This document shows, one piece after another, positions 4,772 through 10,429 of a stretch of 10,429 bases of DNA. Both the position numbers and the translations under genes were made by a program. Source of the DNA: Acidobacteriota bacterium (GTDB lineage Bacteria; Acidobacteriota; Terriglobia; UBA7540; JAPUME01); assembly GCA_027294185.1 (NCBI GenBank), contig JAPUME010000081.1:1-10429 (forward strand), read 5' to 3'. Position 1 is the first letter of the stretch. Each line of letters opens with the position of its first letter. Below the pieces are notes generated by a model, which saw nothing but the letters and a program-made list of their open reading frames with translations, was not told where the DNA came from and ran no database searches.

Positions 4772-6817
4772 CTAGAAGACGTAGGCGAACTTCAAGAAAA
4801 AAGTATTGCCTTGCTCCGACGCCTCACCGAAGGCTGCTGTTCCGCGCTGGAAGGCGAACTGAATGGTGCCGAAGGGTGGCTTGTAGCGGTACACAAAAAC
4901 GCTTTGGATATTCTTCCGATTGATGACGGAGCTGGTCTGGAAAAAGACTTTGACGAACAGGTCCCTGGTAAAGTTGTGCACTCCTCGAACCACATGGATG
5001 AAGGTGGCGTCGTTTTCCGGGTCAGGATTGAGCCAGAGGCGCGAGAGTTCATACTCGAGCGAGAGCTTGGGCGTGATCTTGTGTCTCCAGCGGCCGCTGA
5101 GCAGCCGGAGGTCGGAATCAAAGTTTCGGCCGAACTCGTACTCCACGCTTACCGATTGCCATTCACGAGTGTTGTACCCCACGTCGATCCCGGTTCTGCG
5201 GTTACGAAATCCCTTTTCAAATAGCTTGAACTCTTCGATGTGGTCCAGCTCGAAGCTCCAGCGATTGCGCAGCTCAATCTCCACGGACTCCTCCACTTCC
5301 CAGCTTCGGAGCACCCCGCGCTGGCTCCAGTAGATATTGTAGTTGGAATCATAGGAGAGCCGTTCGATCCGGCCCTTCTTGAACCAGAGGGTTTTCTTTG
5401 CAGAGCTGTCCATCTCCCGCCGGTCATCGTCGGGGATGAAGCCCATGGCGTTGGCATTGTCCGCGAAGCTTTCGCCCAGGTGCGTGTAGCGAAAATGGAC
5501 GTGGCTGGTGGCTGTATCTCGTGCGGGACGGAGGAAAAAGGCCCACCGCCCCCCCGGGATAGGCCCGTGCGAGCGCGCCAGCTGACCGGTAAACCTCCAG
5601 CGCTCGGTGAAAAACAGTGTGGTGTCGAGCCCAACGGCTCCCCGGTTCTCTTTCTCCATGCCGCGGTTCGTAACCATCAGCGCCAGCGTGGAGGAAGAGA
5701 GAATATCCCGCTGCAGTCGAACTACCGAATAGTTGGCCGATTTCGGCTCCGTTGAGTTTTCTGAGGCAAGAAAGGGTTTGGATTGCGCCGTGAGCAGGGA
5801 AAAATTCCAGGGGCCGGGTTTCGCAAGCAGCTTAGCTCCCCACTGAATGTCGGCAATCCGCCGCGAGTAGAAAATCGGGATGCGTTGACGATACTGGTCC
5901 GCGCCTTCCAGAAAAAATTGCCGCTTTTCCTCCAGCTCAAGCTCAAAGCGAGTCAGATTCACCTCTTCCTGGTCGGCTTCAACCGTGGCAAAGTCCGGGT
6001 TCAGGGTGAGGTTGGCGAGAATCTCCGTGCTGATGGGATAGCGCACGTCCACGCCCCCACTCCCCCGGCTGAAATCTCCCTGATCGACTTGACCGATGAG
6101 GTAAGGAATGATTCGGGGTCTCCGGGTTCTACCTCCCAGATTGAGTCCCGTCAATTCCCCATACTGGGAGATTTGAAAAGGTTTTTCGAGCGGGCCGGCC
6201 CAGAAACTCAACTCCAGCAAGCGCCGGCAGGTACGGCCGAGGTTGATACCCCAGGTGCGGTCCTTGCCACTTGGATAGCGCAATGCTGACAGAGGAATCG
6301 CCATTTCCACCGACCAGCCGTCGGGCAATCGAGCCCCCGCCGACTGCCAGCTCGCATCCCAGGTGCTGTCTTCGACGCGCCCATTCTGGCTCACCCGCCC
6401 TTCGCGCTGTGTACCCAGGAGATTCGTCATGAAGACGTATGCCGTGCGCCGGTCGTGGAAGGTATCCAGCACCACCAGGACCGAATCGTCCCGCTCCAGC
6501 TCCCCGTCGCGCTGTGTGATGCGCGCCGTTATCGACTCCGGGACGCTGTCCCAACATCGAACGGCAAAGTAGAGATGGCCTTCGTCATAGAAGAAGTAGG
6601 CTTCTGTTTTTTCCCGGGCAGGGTTACCTCGGTGGGGTTCAAACTGCACGAAGGAGCTGAAGTGCGCCGCTCCCGCCCATTCCTCATCCGACAATTCTCC
6701 GTCGATGACGGGAGGAGTTTTCGCGATGGCCGCTCGAAGGCTCGGCGCTCCGGCCCCCCGCGCCGCGCATGGCAACAGGAGCAGGATGGTGGCGGCGATG
6801 AGCACACGGGTTCGCAT
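4772..6817 (-). CDS. Outer-membrane protein with family-9 carbohydrate-binding-like domain and DUF5916 beta-barrel
   Basis: A 681-residue protein with a Sec signal peptide (1-22, MRTRVLIAATILLLL then ARG-A). Residues about 28-210 resemble the family-9 carbohydrate-binding-like fold (PPVIDGELSDEEW at the start, then YFFYDEGHLYFAVRCWD, DDSVLVVLDTF, WDASW and GWSVEMAIPLSALRY). From about 235 it matches DUF5916 proteins (NLTLNPDFATVEADQEEVNLTRFE, EKRQFFLEGAD, IFYSRRI), followed by alternating beta strands to a terminal Phe (FFLKFAYVF). That ending is the C-terminal signature of outer-membrane barrels. Family function is not established; surface binding or transport of a polymer is often guessed. 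It lies 52 bases downstream of the ABC permease gene on the same strand. There is no clear Shine-Dalgarno site before its ATG, and the start was chosen because it begins the signal peptide. I am confident about the family and not about the function. Confidence 0.8.
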   Translation of the reverse strand: MRTRVLIAATILLLLPCAARGAGAPSLRAAIAKTPPVIDGELSDEEWAGAAHFSSFVQFEPHRGNPAREKTEAYFFYDEGHLYFAVRCWDSVPESITARITQRDGELERDDSVLVVLDTFHDRRTAYVFMTNLLGTQREGRVSQNGRVEDSTWDASWQSAGARLPDGWSVEMAIPLSALRYPSGKDRTWGINLGRTCRRLLELSFWAGPLEKPFQISQYGELTGLNLGGRTRRPRIIPYLIGQVDQGDFSRGSGGVDVRYPISTEILANLTLNPDFATVEADQEEVNLTRFELELEEKRQFFLEGADQYRQRIPIFYSRRIADIQWGAKLLAKPGPWNFSLLTAQSKPFLASENSTEPKSANYSVVRLQRDILSSSTLALMVTNRGMEKENRGAVGLDTTLFFTERWRFTGQLARSHGPIPGGRWAFFLRPARDTATSHVHFRYTHLGESFADNANAMGFIPDDDRREMDSSAKKTLWFKKGRIERLSYDSNYNIYWSQRGVLRSWEVEESVEIELRNRWSFELDHIEEFKLFEKGFRNRRTGIDVGYNTREWQSVSVEYEFGRNFDSDLRLLSGRWRHKITPKLSLEYELSRLWLNPDPENDATFIHVVRGVHNFTRDLFVKVFFQTSSVINRKNIQSVFVYRYKPPFGTIQFAFQRGTAAFGEASEQGNTFFLKFAYVF

Positions 6818-6869
6818 AAGAAAACAGCAGGGATTCTAAAGCCTGGAGCGTTCCGCGCCGCCCTTATCC

Positions 6870-8090
6870 CTACTCGTAGCGTAGGGCGTCAATCGGATCG
6901 AGCATGGACGCTTTGTGGGCGGGGTAGTAGCCGAAAAAGATTCCAATCATGGCCGAGAAACCGACTCCCAGGACTATGGAGGAGGAGGAAAGCAGCGTCG
7001 GCCAGCCGAGCAGGCCGGAGATGGCAAAGGATCCGACGACTCCCAGAGTGACGCCCAGCATGCCTCCAAACAGGCAGAGCAGAATCGATTCGACAAGAAA
7101 CTGGACGCGGATATGCTCGGGCCTCGCACCGATCGCCATTCGGATGCCGATCTCGCGGGTCCGTTCCGTCACCGCTACCAGCATAATATTCATGATGCCG
7201 ATGCCCCCCACGAGCAGGGAAACCGCCGCGATACAGGCCAGCAGGACGGTCATGGTTTGGTTGGTCTCGGCCGCCGCCTCGGCATACTCGCTCAGGTTCC
7301 GGACCTGAAAGTCGTTTTCCTGGCTCACGCGCAATTTGTGGCGTTGCCGCAGAGTTTCGGTAATCTGCAGTTCCGCCGTATAGGTGGCCCGGGCGCTGAT
7401 TGCCGAGATAATGATGCTTTGTATATTCAGGATGCCACCCAGCATTTTCTTCTGCACGGTCGTATAAGGTACGACGACCGTATCATCATTATCCCGTCCC
7501 CAGGAGCTTTGTCCTTTCTTCTCCAGAACACCAATCACCTGGAAGGGGAGATTGCGAATCCGCATGGTCTGCCCGACCGGATCCATGCCCGGAAACAGAA
7601 GGTCACTAACCGTCTGGCCCAAAACGGCTACTCGGGCGGCGGTCTTGAGGTGAGTTTCGTCGAAGAAGGTTCCCTGCGCGACTTTCCAATTGCGTATTTC
7701 CGGAAATTCTTGATTGAAGCCTTCGATACGAGTCGACCAGTTCTGGTTGCCGAAGATCACCTGAGCTGAGACTCCCACGCTGGGGCTGGCCATCGCCACC
7801 GACGGACACTCGGCAAGAATCGCCTCGGCATCTGCGGGGACCAGCGTATTGATGGTTCCCGCGCCGCCGTGATACCCGCGCGTGCGACGGCTTCCCGGCC
7901 GGACGTAGAGGAGATTTGCCCCTCGTGCGGCAATTGCCTCCTGGATCTGCATCTGCGCTCCCTGGCCGAGACTGACCATGGAAATCAGCGACCCGACTCC
8001 GATGATGATACCGAGCATGGTCAGGACCGAGCGGACCTTGTTCCGGTTGAGCGCCTTGATGGAAATCTTAAGGATCATTCGAAAATTCAT
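6870..8090 (-). CDS. MacB-type ABC transporter permease (no fused ATPase)
   Basis: A 406-residue inner-membrane protein of the MacB/LolC-like permease group. TM1 (22-40, with LTMLGIIIGVGSLISMVSLG) is followed by a large periplasmic MacB-PCD domain (about 41-278). Three more TM segments follow, at about 281-306, 332-360 and 371-390. The cytoplasmic stretch after TM2, ERTREIGIRMAIGAR (309-323), is the family hallmark that contacts the ATPase. The C-terminal PIDALRYE is also typical. In this group the ATPase works as a mechanical pump on periplasmic substrates handed to an adaptor and a TolC-type channel. The ATG at 8088-8090 is preceded by GAGGAG at 8095-8100, and MNFRMILKISIKAL is the usual family beginning. 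An upstream in-frame GTG at 8138 lacks such a site and would add 16 unrelated residues. The gene follows the ATPase gene after 82 bases. Known relatives export macrolides, toxins, peptides or lipoproteins, and the substrate here is unknown. Confidence 0.9.
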   Translation of the reverse strand: MNFRMILKISIKALNRNKVRSVLTMLGIIIGVGSLISMVSLGQGAQMQIQEAIAARGANLLYVRPGSRRTRGYHGGAGTINTLVPADAEAILAECPSVAMASPSVGVSAQVIFGNQNWSTRIEGFNQEFPEIRNWKVAQGTFFDETHLKTAARVAVLGQTVSDLLFPGMDPVGQTMRIRNLPFQVIGVLEKKGQSSWGRDNDDTVVVPYTTVQKKMLGGILNIQSIIISAISARATYTAELQITETLRQRHKLRVSQENDFQVRNLSEYAEAAAETNQTMTVLLACIAAVSLLVGGIGIMNIMLVAVTERTREIGIRMAIGARPEHIRVQFLVESILLCLFGGMLGVTLGVVGSFAISGLLGWPTLLSSSSIVLGVGFSAMIGIFFGYYPAHKASMLDPIDALRYE

Positions 8091-8094
8091 AACA

Positions 8095-8100
8095 CTCCTC
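8095..8100 (-). promoter_or_regulatory. Ribosome-binding site that sets the permease start
   Basis: GAGGAG on the minus strand lies four bases before the ATG at 8090. It supports that start over the in-frame GTG at 8138. Confidence 0.65.
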
Positions 8101-8172
8101 GTTTTCAGCGCAGCGGGCCGAAAGGCGCCGATACCCACCGGAATTGCTCAGATACCATGACTGCAAACACTC

Positions 8173-8958
8173 TCACTTCATGTAATCCGATTGAATCAAC
8201 CCGTCCTTCATTTGAATCACTCGCCGGGCATAGGCAGCAATGTCTGCCTCATGGGTCACCATCACCAGAGTAATGTGCCGGCGAACATTGAGGTCTTGTA
8301 GGAATTTCATAATCTCTTCCGCGGTCACACTATCCAGGTTTCCCGTCGGCTCATCCGCCAACATCAGGGGAGGCCGGTTTACCAGCGCCCGGGCTACCGC
8401 CACGCGCTGCTGCTGCCCGCCGGACAGTTGGTTGGGCAAGGCTTTTGCCTTTTCGGAGATGCCAACCGTCTTCAGAGCATGCCGCACGCGCTCCGCACGC
8501 ACGTCCTTCGGCAGTCCGGCGTAGAGCATCGGGGCCTCGACATTTTCCCAAACCGACGTTCGCGGCAGCAGGTTGAAACTCTGAAAAATGAAGCCGATTT
8601 TCTGATTCCGAATGTCGGCGCGCTCGGCAGCCGACAGGTGGGAGGCGTCGATGCCGTCAAGCAGGTAGGTGCCTTCGCTCGGCCGGTCCAGGCAGCCGAT
8701 CAGGTTGAGCAGGGTCGATTTGCCTGACCCGGAGGCTCCCATAACGGCAACAAACTGGCCCGGGAGCACATCCAGGGTTATTCCGCGCAAAGCATGGACC
8801 GTCTCCACACCCAGGCTGTAGTCCTTCTTCACATTTTGGAGAGAGATCACCGGGCGCACTGACCTGGATTTCTCCTTTTCGCGGTTGCCGGATTCGCCGA
8901 CGGTCGTGCTCTCCGGCGTAACGATTTCCACACTGGTTTTATATACGCCCAAGGTCAT
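8173..8958 (-). CDS. MacB/LolD-family ABC transporter ATP-binding protein
   Basis: A 261-residue ATPase when read from the ATG at 8958. All nucleotide-binding motifs are intact: Walker A GASGSGKS (74-81), Q-loop Gln126 in [10 protein letters not shown], signature LSGGQ (178-182), Walker B LMLADE (198-203), D-loop near 206-210 and H-loop His236. The [21 protein letters not shown] stretch is typical of the MacB/LolD branch. It would dimerise under the MacB-type permease encoded next. Its ATG overlaps the adaptor stop codon in an ATGA (8958-8955), implying translational coupling. The start is uncertain. GAGGAG (8959-8964) abuts the ATG with no spacing, so the TTG at 8952 (six bases away) is a possible alternative. 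The first 36 residues, rich in Glu/Ser/Thr/Lys, are not part of the ABC fold, which begins near [11 protein letters not shown] (37-47). An internal GTG at 8859 is a further candidate. Confidence 0.93.
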   Translation of the reverse strand: MTLGVYKTSVEIVTPESTTVGESGNREKEKSRSVRPVISLQNVKKDYSLGVETVHALRGITLDVLPGQFVAVMGASGSGKSTLLNLIGCLDRPSEGTYLLDGIDASHLSAAERADIRNQKIGFIFQSFNLLPRTSVWENVEAPMLYAGLPKDVRAERVRHALKTVGISEKAKALPNQLSGGQQQRVAVARALVNRPPLMLADEPTGNLDSVTAEEIMKFLQDLNVRRHITLVMVTHEADIAAYARRVIQMKDGLIQSDYMK

Positions 8959-10429
8959 CTCCTCGTCGTGCCACGGGATCCGGTTCGTCCGCCTCGGGTG
9001 CCACTGCGCCGGCGGTTAAAAGGCCCGCCGAACGGAGAACGCGGTCCTGCCGCGCGTTCCTCTTCCGACAAATACTCACCGGTGATGATCAAGTCGCCCT
9101 CGATAAGGTCTCCCTCAAGAACTGCGGTTTCCCTGCCGTTGGTAATGCCGAGCCGGACCCGGTGGGATTTGAGGCTCCCATCCCCCTCCAACGTCCAAAC
9201 AACCGCCCGGCGATTGCTATTGCCGTTCTCCGCAGTAGGGAAGTGAATCTTGACGCCGGAGCGAATTCCGTACCGCTCCGTGGCGGGGCGCAACGCATAT
9301 TCCGGCTGAACGGTTTTCTCTCCCTCAGGGGCCGGCTTCATGCCTCCCTCACTCTCTCTTCCGCGCCGGCTCTGCCCTCCACGCTCGGGACCACCGGGCC
9401 GATTTCGAGCGCCGGCGCCTGATCCCGGCCCGTCGGAACGGGGTCGGGAAGAAGCCAACACCACGTTCTCCTGGGATGGGTCACGATTCGAGGGACGGTA
9501 GCGAAGGGCGGCGTTCGCAATCTTCACAACGTCTTCCTCCTTGGATACGGTGAAGGTCACGTTCGCCGTCATGGACGGTCTCAACTTCAGGGCGAGATTC
9601 TCGACGTCGATGATGACGTTATAGACCACGACGTTCGATGCTCCGCTCGTCGCTGCTGCTGCCGCGGTTCCGGGAAGCAGGGAACTCAGACGGATTTCGG
9701 AGATTCGCCCGTGGAAAGCCTCCCGCGGAAAGGCGTCGACAGTGAATTCAACCTCTGCATTTTCCGACAGGGCGCCGATATCGGCCTCGTCAACCTGGGC
9801 GATCACCCGCATCTGGGTAAGATCATTGGCAATCAGGAAGAGAATCGGCGCCTGAAAGCTTGCGGCTACCGTCTGCCCGATGTCCACGTTTCGCTCGATT
9901 ACCACCCCGTCGATGGGGGCGATAATCTTGGTGTATTTCAAATTCACTTCGGCAATCTGCAACTCGGCGGTGGCCTGCTCGACGCTGGCCCGGGCTTGCT
10001 CCAACTGCGCCGCCGCGGACCGGATGCCGGCTGCAACCTGCTTCACCTGAGCCGCAGCCTGAACCGCTCGGGCGATGGCTCCCTCATGGGCGGCCTGGGC
10101 CTGTTCGAGCACGCGCTCGGAAACCAGGTCGGCCTCGAACAGCCCTCGGTTCCGTTCCATCCCCGACTTGGCATCCCTGCTGGCCACCTGGGCGGCGGTC
10201 AAATTGGCCTTGGAACTCTCCAACTCCGCCCCTCGGTTTACCAGCGTCGCCTCAGCATTCTTCACGTTGGCCTTTGCCATCGAGACGGCCGCGCGGGACC
10301 GGGCCAGTTGGGCGTCGAAACTCGCAGGGTCAATCACGGCAAGAATCTGGCCTTTCTTGACGACACTGTTGAAATCTGCATGGAGCTCCTGAATTCGTCC
10401 CGAAACCTGGCTGCCCACCTGCACGGTAA
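8955..10429 (-). CDS. MacA/HlyD-type periplasmic adaptor (membrane fusion protein), N-terminus cut by window edge
   Basis: The frame is open to the right edge. The first visible residues (TVQVGSQVSGRI) are the start of the lipoyl half-motif, so the membrane anchor or signal and about 40-60 residues should lie outside. Counting from Val at 10424: lipoyl half 1 (about 2-32, DFNSVVKKGQILAVIDP), an alpha-helical hairpin of about 58-60 residues per arm (33-162), lipoyl half 2 (163-200, IIAPIDGVVIERNVDIGQTV), a beta-barrel (about 205-295) and a membrane-proximal domain (about 297-455). The hairpin tip has Arg91, Leu95 and Ser102 in the R-x3-L-x6-S spacing known from AcrA/MacA adaptors that bind TolC. 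A Gly/Arg-rich insert (about 325-375) interrupts the last domain, and a strongly basic Arg/Gly tail (about 470-489) ends the protein. It would bridge the downstream MacB-type pump and an outer-membrane channel. Its stop overlaps the ATPase start by four bases. Confidence 0.9.
   Translation of the reverse strand, partial: TVQVGSQVSGRIQELHADFNSVVKKGQILAVIDPASFDAQLARSRAAVSMAKANVKNAEATLVNRGAELESSKANLTAAQVASRDAKSGMERNRGLFEADLVSERVLEQAQAAHEGAIARAVQAAAQVKQVAAGIRSAAAQLEQARASVEQATAELQIAEVNLKYTKIIAPIDGVVIERNVDIGQTVAASFQAPILFLIANDLTQMRVIAQVDEADIGALSENAEVEFTVDAFPREAFHGRISEIRLSSLLPGTAAAAATSGASNVVVYNVIIDVENLALKLRPSMTANVTFTVSKEEDVVKIANAALRYRPSNRDPSQENVVLASSRPRSDGPGSGAGARNRPGGPERGGQSRRGRESEGGMKPAPEGEKTVQPEYALRPATERYGIRSGVKIHFPTAENGNSNRRAVVWTLEGDGSLKSHRVRLGITNGRETAVLEGDLIEGDLIITGEYLSEEERAAGPRSPFGGPFNRRRSGTRGGRTGSRGTTRR

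Noticed and set aside
6915..7769. Long open frame antisense to the ABC permease (284 codons)
   Set aside because: It is fully antisense to a well-conserved permease. Its translation is Gln/Asp/Arg/His-rich with no recognisable domain, and a GC-rich gene readily produces such a shadow.
8110..8135. GC-rich inverted bits between the ATPase and permease genes
   Set aside because: Only three- to four-pair stems are possible, and an operon-internal terminator here would be unexpected.

Overview
The window looks like a chromosomal segment of a Gram-negative (diderm), moderately GC-rich bacterium. The evidence is a Tol-Pal envelope cluster, a lipoprotein signal on Pal, an outer-membrane beta-barrel protein and a tripartite-efflux adaptor. 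An Ig-like domain and poly-proline linkers in Pal, a split MacA/MacB-type ABC operon and a DUF5916-type barrel protein together suggest Acidobacteriota or a related deep-branching phylum. That is an inference from gene style, not a proof. No phage, IS element, CRISPR array, tRNA or rRNA is visible, and no stretch over 300 bases lacks a gene.

Left half, plus strand (1-4647). This is the distal part of a Tol-Pal locus: a TonB/TolA-type C-terminal domain protein cut by the left edge (1-591), tolB (671-2005), pal (2201-2953) and the TPR protein cpoB/ybgF (3174-4013), followed by ssb (4210-4647). Tol-Pal links the energised inner membrane to the outer membrane and peptidoglycan, mainly during cell constriction. 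TolQ and TolR homologues would be expected just left of the window. A very stable hairpin follows pal. A good sigma-70-like promoter, with a perfect dyad over its -10 box, precedes cpoB. The cluster therefore probably splits into tonB/tolA-tolB-pal and cpoB(-ssb) transcription units.

Right half, minus strand (10429-4772). Read right to left, this is a MacA-like periplasmic adaptor cut by the right edge (10429-8955), a MacB/LolD-type ABC ATPase that overlaps it by 4 bases (8958-8173), a MacB-type permease (8090-6870), and a signal-peptide-bearing protein with a family-9 carbohydrate-binding-like domain plus a DUF5916 beta-barrel (6817-4772). The first three should form an efflux or envelope-export pump. 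The adaptor carries the R-L-S hairpin-tip motif used to contact TolC-type channels, so a TolC homologue is expected elsewhere. The barrel gene lies only 52 bases downstream and is probably co-transcribed. Its role in the pump, if any, is unknown.

The two halves converge at 4648-4771, where I see no convincing terminator. Overall these are recognisable conserved genes, and I found no clear undescribed multi-gene system. The points most worth a second look are the operator-like dyad before cpoB, the repeated ribosome-binding sequence inside pal, the Ig-like insertion in Pal, the Gly/Arg-rich insert and basic tail of the adaptor, and the barrel gene attached to the efflux operon.
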